A stretch of DNA of 64,000 nt from Puccinia triticina (GCF_026914185.1 NC_070562.1:3844001-3908000), one strand, 5' to 3'; shown: positions 1-10,572, counted from the stretch's first letter. Notes: generated from the letters alone by a model not told the origin. Translations and numbers: made by a program.

Positions 1-2949
1 AAAGGGGCTATTGAAATTCAAAATCCAAATGATCCATCAAAATTCATCATCGCCTTTGACAATGAAACTTTTCTCCGAGGCAGATACGTGAACAATCTCA
101 TGGTGGTTCAAATTAATCCGGTCAGCAATTCTTCAATCAATCCCATGCACAAGACCAATACTAACGCCTCCGCCTCCAATACAGATCATAATCGACTAGG
201 ACATATCAATCTGGTATACTTAAAGAAGACCCTGTCCGATAACAGTCCCGATAACAAGCCGTGCAAAACCTGTCGACTCAGCAAATCCACAAGGCTGCCA
301 TTCCATGGCGATAAACCTCACACTCAGCATCCTTTAGACAATATACACATAGATCTGAGTGGTATAATTAGAGCTCCTTGTATTTTCGATCATTCCTATT
401 TCATGCTCATTGTCGACAAATATACTCGAATGGTCTTCATTTTCTTCTTGAAAACAAAAACTAAAGAAGAAGTTTTTAATGTCATTGAATCGTTCATCCT
501 TCGTGCCGAGCGCCATTGTGATTGAAAAGTCAAAATGATTACAACCGATGGAGGGAGTGAATTCATTAACTCGTTGCTGATACCTTTCTGCGAGACAACG
601 GAGATCGTTAAGAACACCACGGCCCCGTATACTCCTGAGCAAAATGGGCTGGTTGAGCAATTTATGAGGACCATCTTGACAAAAGCTCGATCGCTAATTC
701 TCCAAAGTGGTTTGCCCACCAGATATTGGAGCCTCGCATGCGATGCGGTGGTGTTCATACAGAACAGAGTCTTCAACAAATTGCGAAATGGTCATCCACA
801 ATCTGCTTATGAACTTTGGCACGGTCACAAGCCAAATCTTTGATACATAAAAACTTTTGGGTGTCTTGCTTACATTCATAATCGGAAGGAGCTTCGAGAC
901 AACAAATTCTCTCCGACTTCTTGGAAAGGTTTTCTAGCCGGTTTTGATGAATTTAATTGGAACTATCTGATCTTTGACTACGAGAATCATCGGATTATCA
1001 ATACGCACGACGTTACGTTCAACGAGAACATTTTTCCCGAAAGAGGCGACGACATTCCAACAACTTTCGTTATTGAAGAAGAAGACCATGAGGACAACAG
1101 CTCATCTCCAGACGCTGATCAAGAGAACACCACAGTTTCAGAAGATTCAGATGATGAAGACGAAAATACTTCTCCGCGACAGAATTCCGAAGTCATGCCG
1201 ACAAAACTTAATGTCATACCGCCCAAACCACCCATTAATCACCCAGACCACCCAAACTATGTTAGAAGATCGACCAGAATAAGTCAATTGCCAAAGCGGT
1301 CCTACCTCGCATCCAATCCGAATTGTTGTTACAACACTGAATCCACCGACCCTAAATTCAAACCAAAACGATATAAGGACATTTGTAAATCCGCGTTTAA
1401 AAGCAAATGGTTGGAAGCATGTCAGAAGGAAATCTCGGGCATGCGCGATAAGCGGGTTTACAGCTTAACAACTCGCCCCAAAAACCGGAAAGTCATCAAA
1501 GGTCGATGGGTTTTCAAGGTAAAAACCCTTCCCGACGGAAGCATCGCGAAATACAAAGCTCGTTTTGTCGCGAAAGGGTACACTCAAGAGGAAGGCGTGG
1601 ATTATGATCAAACCTTTTCTCCCACTGGCAAACCGTCTTCTCTTTGCCTTATCATTGCATTAGCCGCCAAAAATAACTGGATAATCGAACAGATGGACGC
1701 AGTTGCCGCTTTCTTAAACAGTGACCTAGAAGAGGAAATTTACATGGAACAGCCGGAAGGTTTTGATGAGATTGACAACAACCAGGTGTGGCGTTTACAC
1801 AAATCAATCTATGGGCTGAAACAATCCGCTCGACTATGGCATATCAAGGTTGAGCGATATCTGAAGACAATTGGATTTATCAAGACAGAAGCAGACTCCT
1901 GTGTTTTCTATCAGTTTCGAAACGGCAAACAGAGCATTCTATACCTACACGTTGACAATATGATCATCACCGGAGACAAAATTTCGGCAGTCAAGGAGGA
2001 AATCAAGAATAAGTGGGCTATGGAAGATCTCGGAATAGCAAAGTTCGCCGTTGGTATAGAGATCAAACGTGATGTTCATGGCAATTATTCTCTTCATCAA
2101 AAAGGAATGATCAACAATGTTCTTGAAAAATTTGATATGTCAAATTGCAAACCGGCATCAACACCTTTCGGTTACAACGTCAAACTCCTCAAATCTACAG
2201 ATGAAGAATCAAAAACCTTTACACAGCGCAATCAACGATATCGAAAAGCTGTCGGATCACTCATGTACATCGCAATTTGTACTCGCCCTGACATCAGCTT
2301 TGCAGTAGGTGTTTTATCTAGGTTCCTCGAGAAGCCCAATCAAAAGCACTGGGACTCTTTTATTCACGTGCTCAGATACTTGAAAGCAACAATTGACTTC
2401 CGAATTTCGTATCAAGCTCGACCAGTTGAAATGCTTTCGGAAAATCCGGGATGGAACTTTCCTTCGATTGCTAGCGATGCTGACTGGGCGGGTGACAAAT
2501 CAACACTCCAATCAACTACTGGCTATGTCTTCAAATTTATGGGTGGTGCAATCAGCTGGCGAAGCCGCCTTCAGCCTACAGTTGCTCTATCATCCACAGA
2601 GGCCGAATATTGTGCTATTACGGAAGCTGGCCAAGAGGCACTCTGGTTAATGAAACTAATGAAGGAGATACGCATTCCGGTCCAAACCCCACTCGAAATG
2701 ATATGCGATAACCTCAGCGCAATACATCTAGCTCAGAATCCTATTCACCACGGTCGCGTCAAGCATGTCTCCATTGAACATCATTGGATTAGAGAACACG
2801 TTCAAGAAGGAACATTCAAAATGAGACACGTCTACACGTCTAACATGATTGCCAATATATTAAAAAAAAACCTCGGTAAAGCTCCATTTTCAAAATTCCG
2901 ACACATGATCGGTTTGAAAGATGCAGTTCAAATTGAGGGGGACTGTTAA
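1..2949 (+). pseudogene. Ty1/copia element C1: 3' part of gag-pol (integrase, RT, RNase H), decayed
   Basis: One reading frame runs from the left edge to the stop at 2949, so the 5' LTR, Gag and protease lie outside the window. Visible in order: the integrase zinc-binding region (His pair near 190-220, CKTC near 265), the integrase core (Asp in HIDLSG, then TTDGGSEF and EQNGLVEQ), the RT (KYKARFVAKGY, MDAVAAFLNSD) and RNase H (SDADWAGD, STEAEYCAI). The frame is broken by two in-frame TGA codons, at 523-525 and 841-843. The RT catalytic box reads HVDN where copia RTs normally have YVDD, so the second catalytic Asp is Asn. A purine-rich tract (GAGGGGGAC) ends directly before the LTR at 2944. 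Family assignment is firm. The copy is almost certainly inactive. Confidence 0.93.
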
Positions 2950-3081
2950 ATTATATTCATTTTCCCTCATCGCATTATGAATACGCAGCAAATGTCAATT
3001 TGAACTCGCATCATCACTGAAACAAACCTAACCAATACTTCCCTCCAACAACAAAACCGCACTCCTTCCGCCCCAACCTTG

Positions 3082-3132
3082 CTAGTCTTTTCTTCACGCG
3101 TTTACAAGATTATCACGTGAAGAAGAGACTAG
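3082..3132 (+). other. RNA hairpin at the start of the LTR leader, covering the first 5' splice site
   Basis: The arms 3082-3098 and 3116-3132 are complementary over 17 bp with one mismatch, with a 17-nt loop. The right arm ends on the G of the GTGAGT splice donor at 3132, so the donor would be partly paired in the transcript. A role in splicing or packaging is inference. Confidence 0.55.
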
Positions 3133-3227
3133 TGAGTAAAAATCAACAAACTTCAAATTCATCTCAAACCGAAACTAACCCCCCATCGAACTCCCTTAAC
3201 ATCACATCTCAAATCACTCAACCACAG
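3132..3227 (+). other. Intron 1 of the C1 LTR leader
   Basis: It starts GTGAGT and ends CCACAG (96 nt). In the second copy of the leader (3562 onward) the flanking sequences are joined exactly at these two bases, which is direct evidence that this interval was removed by splicing from an RNA intermediate. Confidence 0.75.
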
Positions 3228-3303
3228 ATACAAACTCTTACGCGTCCTTCACCCGAACTCCCCATTCCAAAATCAACATCAAAATAACCCTGCGTCATCG
3301 CAG

Positions 3304-3419
3304 GTATGCCTCGTCATTCCCCTTTTTCCTCATCTCACAATTATATCACACCCAATCCTTAACATTGTTTTCTTTTATTTTTCTTTTCTCCTATGTTCTT
3401 TGTTTTTCCTTTATGTCAG
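3304..3419 (+). other. Intron 2 of the C1 LTR leader
   Basis: It starts GTATGC and ends with a pyrimidine-rich stretch and GTCAG (116 nt). The copy at 3562-3750 lacks precisely this interval, joining CATCGCAG to GTGTGTGTGC. Confidence 0.75.
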
Positions 3420-3561
3420 GTGTGTGTGCAGAAAAGTCGTTGTAGTCGTGCAGAGTCAGAGTTGTTAAAGTTACGGATTGTCATTGTCATTGTCAGGTTA
3501 GATTGTTTCTCATTTAATAATGTTTTCTTTTTCATTTCTTATGATCGATAAAATAAAAAGT

Positions 3562-3767
3562 ACGCGTTTACAAGATTATCACGTGAAGAAGAGACTAATA
3601 CAAACTCTTACGCGTCCTTCACCCGAACTCCCCATTCCAAAATCAACATCAAAATAACCCTGCGTCATCGCAGGTGTGTGTGCAGAAAAGTCGTCGTAGT
3701 CGTGCAGAGTCAGAGTTGTTAAAGTTACGGATCGTCATCGTCATTGTCAGGTGTCACAATTGCAGTT
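3562..3767 (+). repeat. Spliced (intron-free) copy of the C1 R-U5 leader plus putative primer site
   Basis: This matches 3096-3495 almost base for base but without the two introns, so it must derive from a spliced RNA. After the U5 end (TTGTCA) it continues GGTGTCACAATTG instead of the GGTTAG that follows the LTR copy. That position is where a primer-binding site would lie. Its complement resembles the 3' half of a tRNA-His(GUG) anticodon loop, though this is tentative. It runs into a gypsy integrase fragment at 3781, so the unit is chimeric. Confidence 0.7.
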
Positions 3768-3780
3768 TGAATTCTACTAA

Positions 3781-4938
3781 AAATTACATTTGGGTCATCT
3801 GGGATTTCTCAAGACTACACATGAACTTTGCCGAGATTTTTTCTGGCCGCGGATGTCAACGGATATTCGACAACTCCTTGAAAGATGTGAAACATGCCAG
3901 CGCACTAAAGCACCCACCACGGCCCCAGCGGGCAAGATGTTGACGCCGTCCTTCCCTCGACAGCCTTTGACGGACATTGCCATTGACTTCGTCGGTCCTC
4001 TCAAGAAAGCAACCCACTACGACATGATTCTAACATGTACGTGCCGATTGTCAGGCTTCGTACAGATTATCCCGGTCCTCCAAACAGACACTGCCGAGAA
4101 AACCGCCAGCGGATTCTTCAATGGCTGGATTGCTCGATTTGGGCCGCCCTCGTCGATAATCAGCGACCGAGATAAAGCCTGGACCTCTCGTTTTTGGAAG
4201 GCTCTCATGTCAAGACTCAATATTGGCTTCCACATGACAACCTCTTTTCATCCTCAAGAAGATGGACGCAGCGAACGGTCAAACAAGACCATTGGGCAAG
4301 TCTTACGCTCCTTCATCTCGAGACGCCCGGGCAAATCGCTCGAAACTCTCCCCGCCGTTGAATACACGTTAAACTCGGCTACCAACGTTGCCACGGGGTT
4401 CAGCCCTTTTGAGCTCTTGTACGGCCGTAGGCCATCCCTCTTCCCCACCCGTCCTGCCCCGCTTACAGATACTCCCCCCGATCTCCCGGCCCTCAACAAA
4501 TGGTTAAAACTGCGTGAAGATGTCTGGGCGGAAGCACGGGACAACCTTTGTTCTAGTGGTATTCGACAGGCAGTTCAACATAACAAGCATTGTACGGACC
4601 CCCCGCCGCTGTCCATTGGCAAACCGGTTCTTCTGAATTCTGCTGACTGGCGTGGGAAACACCAAGGAGGCGTCGACAAGTTGAAGGACCGATTCGAGGG
4701 TCCATACACAGTCACCAAAATTTTCAACAACGGTCAGAACGTCGCTTTGGCTCTTCCGAACGGCGACAAACGCCACCCGGTTTTCCACATCTCCAAAATC
4801 AAACAATTTCGACCAGCCTCCATGCACACTCCGGAGTCTACTGTGGACACTATTGATACTCATCATTCGTCGCCTCTGTCTTATAGTGGGGGAGACTGTG
4901 AGACCCCCCTTGAGGCCTCACAAGCAGGGATTACATGA
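3781..4938 (+). pseudogene. Ty3/gypsy integrase, 5'-truncated fragment
   Basis: An open frame of about 385 codons follows the TAA at 3778-3780. It contains the end of the HHCC zinc finger (HLGHLG..., then CETCQRTKA), the DDE core (AIDFVGPL, IISDRDKAW, QEDGRSERSNK) and a C-terminal domain ending near HPVFHISKIKQF. No chromodomain is visible. Protease, RT and RNase H are missing: the fragment begins abruptly after the spliced C1 leader. The preserved part has no stop codon. The purine tract AGTGGGGGAGAC at its end leads into a TGTGAGAC LTR-like sequence. Confidence 0.85.
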
Positions 4939-5195
4939 TCCACTCGTCAGACTCTTAGACTCGGAATCCCCGCGCCCTCCTAGCTCAGCAGAGAGAAGCT
5001 AACCTCTCTCCTGGGCTAGGTGAGCACTTTTCCTTCCTTCTTATCTTCAGTTGTATTTAGAGGAGAGAGAAGCTAACCTCTCTCCTGGGCTAGCTCTGCA
5101 ATTATAAGTGGTTCCTAGAAAGTTTCTCCTGGCCTCGAGCCAACGTGCCAACCCAGATAAGCGCCCAGTGAAGAGTCCCAGAGCGGACTCTTACA
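4897..5195 (+). repeat. Probable 3' LTR of the gypsy fragment
   Basis: It starts TGTGAGACCC directly after a polypurine tract and can be closed at CTTACA (5195). Inside, a segment of about 30 bp (GAGAGAAGCTAACCTCTCTC...) occurs twice, near 4988 and 5065, separated by an intron-like stretch (GTGAGC...TTCAG). There is no second LTR in the window to confirm the ends. Confidence 0.4.
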
Positions 5196-5212
5196 ACCCG
5201 CCGCCCGGTCTG

Positions 5213-5965
5213 TCGCGGACATCAAGGGGAATACACCCTCCCCTTGATGGCCGGCACACACCGGTCATCAAGAGGTTCGTGGGTCTCTCGATGACTGGCA
5301 CAACACGCCGGTCATCAAGAGGGTCTCTTGATGAGCGGCACAATACACCGGTCATGGAGAGGACATCTCCTCTCAATGACCAGCACAATCTCCTCTCAAT
5401 GACCGGCACAACACACCGGTCATTGAGAGGACATCTCATCTCGGTGACCGGCACAACCAACCGGCTATCAAGAGGAGATGCTTTCATCAAGAGGACATCT
5501 CCTCTGAATGACCGGCAGAGACCGAAAATTGAGGGGAATACCACCTCCCCTCAATGACCGGCGTTGAACGGAGTGGCTTGAAACTCCCCTTAACAAACAG
5601 CAGACCGGTTGTTGAGGGGAGTTGTTAATCCCCTCAAACACTGGCAGGCCGGTCGTTGAGGATTTACTCCCCTCAATGTCCGGTACACACCGGTCATCGA
5701 GGGGAAGTGGTATTCCGCGATGACCTGTCTGCGCCGGCTATTGAGAGGTGGCCGGTCATCAAGGGGAGTCGGTATCCCCCCCAATGACCAGTCTGCAGCC
5801 ATCGAGGGGAGGTGGTATTCCCCCCGGTGACCAGCCTGCGCCGGCCATCGAGAGGTCTCCTCTCCTCTCAATGACCGGTGTATGCCGGTCATCCAGGGGG
5901 GGTGGTGTTCTCCTCGATGACCGGTGGGTCATCAAGAGGCGATTCCCTCTCAATGACCGGCACCG
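5213..5965. repeat. Palindromic minisatellite, CCGGTCATCGAGAGG family (locus 1)
   Basis: This is an array of imperfect units built from CTCAATGACCGG and its reverse complement CCGGTCATTGAG, alternating in orientation so each pair can fold into a hairpin. There are many unit variants. Open frames on both strands here are by-products of the repeat. The same motif recurs at three more loci in the window. Confidence 0.85.
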
Positions 5966-5989
5966 GTCATTGAAGGAATTGAGGGAGGG

Positions 5990-7506
5990 GATGAATCATC
6001 CCATGCTAGGCGCGAATGGCGGGTACCCGGGTGGGTACCCGCCCTTTTTTTTCTGCGAAAGCAGACACCCACACTGTCAGCCTTAAAGATACAATAAGTA
6101 TCCTAAAGACTGCAATAACTAATAAAATAATAATAAATGTTAAACTATTATTACAGATTCCGCTTCCTCATCATAAATTAAGGGGGGTTACCCACTTGAA
6201 GTAACCCTTTATTCCTACTCCTTCTGGTACATTAATACAAAAGGAGTAGCACAGAGAGCACGCTACAGAGTGCTACAAATAAAACCCTTACATAAAAAAT
6301 TAATACATAAATATAAAATAAATAAAATGATATTAGAAGAGAAATTACCTTTACACCGTGAAAAGAGAGCACGGGTGAGAAGTATCCAGTGTATTATTTA
6401 TGTTACTTTTCACACATAGCTTTTACACATGACAATTGGTTATAAAATGTCACATGCCAAAGCAAGGGAAGTTAAGTAACATAGTACAAATAAATTGCCC
6501 ACAGCCAAGGAGGCTTACACACCAAACTTTGGCCAATTCCCATAACCAAAAAGGGACTGTGTAGTGTGTACAGGGTCCCCTCCAATATTTAAAGGAGCCT
6601 TTAGGGCCTCTGGAATTAATCCCCCAGACTATTCACCCACCCATAACCTGTAAGTTACTCATGAATATTCTCCTCCTGCTTCCAGAGCAGTGTATCCCTT
6701 ATCCCACCTAGCACGTCACAACTACTAGAATTTACCCTTCAAATTCAGCAAATTCCCTTATAGAGAAATTTTTAGTGTAAATCCTTTAAAAATAATTGCA
6801 GTAAGACTCCAGCCTCTGTCAAGCAGCCAATCAGCTTAAGCTCTTACCAGTCATTCTTACGCCTTAAACTCCATGTTATTAATAATTAAATATTATTAAT
6901 AATAAAGTCTTTTACCTCTTACATAAGAGAGAAAAACCCTTGTAGTGGCTAATTACCACATAACAAGCTTGGTATTATATTACCAGTGTTTTAATTTCAG
7001 CACAGTTATAGTGCAAGGGCCTACAAACCCTAATTACATATAAAATTACAGTTTTTGACCCTTAGCTTCATAAACAGAGCTGTCACGCACCCGCACCCGG
7101 CACCCGCCAACGGGTACTAGGACATGACCATGGGTACCCGCAAACGGGTACCAGAGGCCATCCCTAAAGAACATCCAGGTTTAGCTACAACCCCACTAAC
7201 ACTAGAAGTAACCTTGATGGGGGGGCTTCACTAGGCACAGAGTGTGAGAATTTGAGGCAAAACTAAAGATGACATTTCAGCATTAGAAGAGAAAAAGAAC
7301 AAGAGAACAAGGAATGATAAAATGTACCCAGAGGATTGGATAGAGCAACAAGGAAAACAATAATGAATAGGGAAAAACAGCAGAAGCAAAGGCAACTGGA
7401 AAAAGAGACTGAAGAAAAGTGATGTCAGGGGAGAAAACAGGTCAGGAAAGAAAAGAAAACAGAGCAAGTGAAAGAAGAGGATGAGGGAAGTCACCACTAC
7501 TGTCAA
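5990..7506. other. AT-rich non-coding stretch bounded by GGGTACCC-type palindromes
   Basis: No gene is recognised. The left end (about 6018-6065) has GGGTACCCGGGT, a T8 run and a small CTGCGAAAGCAG hairpin. The right end (about 7085-7155) again has repeated CGGGTACC and CACCCGC motifs. The interior is AT-rich with no long frame. The end motifs also occur at 49.71-50.22 kb, so this may be a non-autonomous repeat of about 1.1 kb. The class is not known. From 7160 to 7506 I see only purine-rich sequence. Confidence 0.35.
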
Positions 7507-7561
7507 CGTTGTAAACGCTGCGCTGCGCTAAAAAAAGCTGTCATTTAGCGCAGCGCAGCCG
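7507..7561. repeat. Left part of a GCGCAGCGG palindromic repeat, split by element G1
   Basis: GTTGTAAACGCTGCGCTGC and its near reverse complement fill this segment. The same motif fills 27329-27735 on the other side of G1, and that part ends with an inverted version of this start (GCAGCTGTTACAAC). G1 therefore appears to have landed inside one GC-rich foldback repeat. Confidence 0.55.
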
Positions 7562-8436
7562 TGTGGTGGCCCCTCTCGTGGCCAGCTAGTCAGGATCGTC
7601 GCCGCCGCCAGCAGTTTCAACTTTCATTCCTCAAGCCTCAAGAAACATCAAGATCCTCAAGAACCTCAAGGCTCTCAGCTCTCCTCCATCTCTCCTCATC
7701 TTGCACCCTTTCTCCTCCTTACTGCCCCATCTCCCCATCTGATTGTTTTCTTCCCCTCTTTTCCAACTCCATTCACTTTTCTTGGTCCTAACACAGCATG
7801 TGCTGTGGGTTTATTTCCTTGTTTTGTTCTGGTTTCTGTCTCTTTCTGTTTGTTTTTGTCTGTTTTGAGTGCTTTCTGTCTCCGCTTTTCTTTCTTTCTT
7901 TCTTCTCTTAGGCTCTTTTCTTTTTGACTCATCTCACTGTGCTTTTCTTGTTTCTTTGTTTTTTGTTCTCTTCTTCCTGCTTCTCTTGTTGTTGTGTGTG
8001 TGTGCGCGCGTAGCGCGCGGAGGAGATGATGAAATACATGTGACATGTGGCTCTCCCGGAGTCCAAGTTCGTCGAACTTGGATGATGGGAGAGGCATGGC
8101 ATTCTGATCCCCAGAATACGGACCATCACTGAGTTTATAGATCAATCTTCAGAGTTCAAACCTTTGAGCTCAGCTCGCCGATCTTTCTTCATCTAGAGTT
8201 TCACGATCCCCTTTCCTTCTCTTCTTTAAGATCATCTCCCACTTCTTCAACAACAACAAACAACCGCCGCCGAGGATCCAAACCCCCGGCGAACCTCTCA
8301 AAACCACCCCCACACCCTCAGCTATCTCGAATCCTTTCAGCGCTCATCTTCACGGACCACCCACCTCGAGGGCAGCCTAAACAGCACTTCTCCCCTCACA
8401 CGACTGCCGCCGCTTAGCACGGACAGGAGTCCCTCA
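7562..8436 (+). repeat. 5' LTR of gypsy element G1
   Basis: 875 bp, TGTGGTGG...GTCCCTCA. It matches 26185-27328 nearly base for base once the insertion in that copy is removed: three differences noticed near the start, none noticed later. The pyrimidine-rich middle and a GCGCGTAGCGCGC palindrome near 8005 are shared. No clear 5-bp target duplication flanks the element (AGCCG on the left, GCGGT on the right). Confidence 0.92.
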
Positions 8437-8438
8437 TT

Positions 8439-8516
8439 TGGTCCCCCAAGCCGGGATCGAACCAGCGACCTCAAGATTTACAGTCTCGCCACTGTGGTTT
8501 TGAGGCCGTTTGGCGG
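8439..8516 (-). other. G1 primer-binding site with extended complementarity to tRNA-Tyr(GUA)
   Basis: Two bases after the LTR the + strand reads TGGTCCCCCAAGCC. The minus strand reads as a tRNA ending in CCA: an acceptor strand TTGGGGG with A73, a T arm around GGTTCGATCC, an anticodon arm with loop CTGTAAA (GUA, Tyr), and a 5' acceptor strand CCGCCAA with one mismatch. The match to tRNA-Tyr is convincing from the CCA to about position 27. The D-arm region is not canonical on this strand; the opposite strand reads more like a D arm (GCC...TGGTTTTGA...GGC). A run of about 22 T follows at 8523. Normal LTR primer sites are 18 nt or shorter. Confidence 0.7.
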
Positions 8517-8740
8517 TTATATCTTTTTTTTTTTTTTTTTTTTTTCTTGACACTATCATCCATCAAATTCCTGAGAATCTCAGCTGAACCTATTCGGCTC
8601 TTCTCCCTCCGCCATTCTCAAGTACCGACCGCATTCGTTGCTCGCCGCTCTCCTAGACGGACTAGTCCTCGTTTCATTGGATCAAGTCGTTTCAGGATCC
8701 GGTTTCTTTCTTTTCTTGTCTTTTTTTTTAGGTGTTCAGC

Positions 8741-8837
8741 AGCGGGGCATTAGGGGTATAAAAGTAAGTCCCCTCCACTTAGTAGCACCTCCGAAGCTTC
8801 TACATTGTCAAAGCATCATCGCCACTTCGTGAGCCGC
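8741..8837 (+). repeat. G1 internal repeat, copy 1 (5' UTR)
   Basis: Starts AGCGGGGCATTA, contains AAAAGTAAGTCCCCTCC and ends CCACTTCGTGAGCCGC. Diverged copies of about 80-110 bp occur at 22283, 22731 and 25971, all inside the same element. Each has the splice-donor-like GTAAGT. Confidence 0.75.
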
Positions 8838-8877
8838 CCCCGTTCGCCTGTCTGTTTCCAATTTCAGATCACTTGCA

Positions 8878-10464
8878 ATGGCCGACGCGGTGGGAGATCC
8901 TCGACCCGTCAAAATGAAGAAAATAAAACCGCAAGACGGTCTGAAGTTTGACGGCTCAAACGTCGAGCGGTTTCTAGACGACTACGAGCTAGCGGCCGAG
9001 CTAGACGAAGCCTCAGATTACGACAAGGCCCGTCAAGAATGGCGAGACGAGAGCTGTTCTCGAGACTTTGGAGGGGCATAAGCCGCCCGACTGGTCCAAA
9101 CTGAAGGCAGCCATGCTCGCCTATTGGGCGGACGTGGACACGGCAGTTTTCACAGAGCGCGACGTTGCAAACCTAGTTGATAAGTGGACGAAGAAGGGCG
9201 GGGTCTCCTCTGTAGCGGATTATCATGACTTCTGCAAATCTTGGGATCCTATCCAGGCCTATTTAGTCTCGAAAAATCATGTTGAATCCGAGGAAGAGCT
9301 AAAAAAGCAGTTCTATCAGGCGTTCTCAGCGGGTTTTCAGGGTCGCATTAGGGATCAACTGATCAAGGATAACACGCTGGTGGTGACAGTCGATAACCGC
9401 GCCAGGCTCCCATCCTTCAAAACCCTCCGCAGCGCTGTAGATACTGTCATGAAGGGACAGATCTCCCTCTCCTTTGAGGATACGCGATCATCAGCTCCTG
9501 TAGCGGCCCCCTTTCAGGAGGCGAACGAAACTATGAAGAAGATGCTCTCTGATCAGCGGCCCTCGGCCGCTTCTTTGTCCCCCAAACCAGAAACGTCAAT
9601 GGAAGACCTCACTAAAATGTTCAAAGCATTTGAGCAGTTCATGAAGCAAGGAGGCGTGAAGACGAGCTCATCGACGGAAAGGGGTCCGATGATTTGTTAT
9701 TACTGCCATCGAGAGAATCACGGAACCCTCCGCTGCGCTGAACTACAGAAGGATCAGGAGGCGGGTCTAGTCGAGAAGAAGGGTAATAACTTCTTCTTGC
9801 CCAACGGGGCGCTCATTCCTTTCGATCGCACTCGCCCAATCCGCCACGTAGTGGCCTCCTTTCCATCCAATCAGGCGTCAAGTTCTCGGGCTCAGTCTCC
9901 CGGGCCTCGTCCGACATCTCACTCGGCCTCCGTGGAGTTTAAGGCCAGCTGCGGGTCTTTAGAGCAATGGTACCCCCCGGCGGTTTCATCTCAATCGTTC
10001 TTGGGTGGTTACGACTCGGAAGCGGCTGGCAGGAAGAGACATGAGGATTCAAGGCCTTACAAAGCTCCTTTGGCTCCGCCATCCCAGGCTAAACAGCCGC
10101 TCCGCAAGCCAGCAGTTGCTCCTAGCGGTCCCATGGAGCCTGATGTAGTGGACGAGCAGGAACTTTTTGAGCGGATTATGAAAGATCCCAATCCCCAGCC
10201 CTCTCCGCCGAAGGATTCTCCAGTCAGGCCAGTCACACCGCCTAAGGGTGCGGGAGCGCAGCCAAAGGTCCGCTTCGAGCGGGACGTCTCACGGGACCAC
10301 CCAGACGCGGTGGAGGGTTTCGTCAAGAAGATCTTCAAGCTTCCAGTCACGACGACAGTAGCTGAAATCTGCTCAGTCTCTCCGGCGGTATCAGATGGCG
10401 TTAAAAAATGGGTCTCGCGGCGTTGTGTGGAGGTAGGCCCAGAGGAGTTGAAGGTGCATTCGGG
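8878..10464 (+). pseudogene. G1 Gag (nucleocapsid) with one frameshift, 3' part displaced by A1
   Basis: ATG at 8878 opens a frame (MADAVGDPRPVKMKK...) that hits TAA near 9081. The continuing Gag frame is +1 and open to 10464, so a one-base indel lies around 9045-9060. The protein has a helical capsid-like region (TERDVANLVDKWTKK, QFYQAFSAGF), a CX2CX4HX4C zinc knuckle (CYYCHRENHGTLRC, near 9700), and a Pro/Ser-rich tail. Copia A1 is inserted at 10465 with duplication of TCGGG, and the frame resumes at 20464. Its role was packaging of element RNA. Confidence 0.85.
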
Positions 10465-10572
10465 TGTTGTGTGAGAAAGGGAAAAACCCATGACCATACA
10501 TTGCTCCTCCCCGCCCACCTCTTGACTCCTCAATACTCCAAATGTGGAGTTTGCACACCCCACCCTACAACA
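10465..10572 (-). repeat. 3' LTR of copia A1
   Basis: 108 bp with ends TGTTGTGT...CTACAACA (+ strand), identical as read to 20351-20458. The target duplication TCGGG sits at 10460-10464 and 20459-20463. On the minus strand a purine tract (TTTGAGGGGGGG) precedes it. Identical LTRs mean a recent insertion. Confidence 0.93.

Larger units (their letters stand above)
2944..3495 (+). repeat. 3' LTR of copia C1, with two introns in the R-U5 leader
   Basis: It begins TGTTAAAT right after the polypurine tract and ends GTCATTGTCA, which gives TG...CA ends and about 552 bp. The 5' LTR is outside the window, so the right boundary is inferred from the CA end and from where the second leader copy (3562-3750) stops matching. 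The right half contains two intervals with good fungal splice signals. Both are precisely absent from the second copy. Confidence 0.6.

Noticed and set aside
5108..5953. Several Arg/Pro-rich open frames on both strands
   Set aside because: By-products of the palindromic minisatellite, which lacks stops in several frames.
5213..5965. CRISPR-like repeat array
   Set aside because: Units are inverted and variable, spacers are not unique sequences of constant length, and the context is a eukaryotic genome.
7869..8132. Open frame in the G1 LTR, identical in both LTRs (also 26761-27024)
   Set aside because: Low-complexity Phe/Leu-rich translation of a pyrimidine tract. Conserved only because the LTRs are nearly identical.
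8439..8516. A functional tRNA-Tyr gene on the minus strand
   Set aside because: The D arm is not canonical, an acceptor mismatch exists, and its position two bases after the LTR with encoded CCA fits a primer-site copy better.
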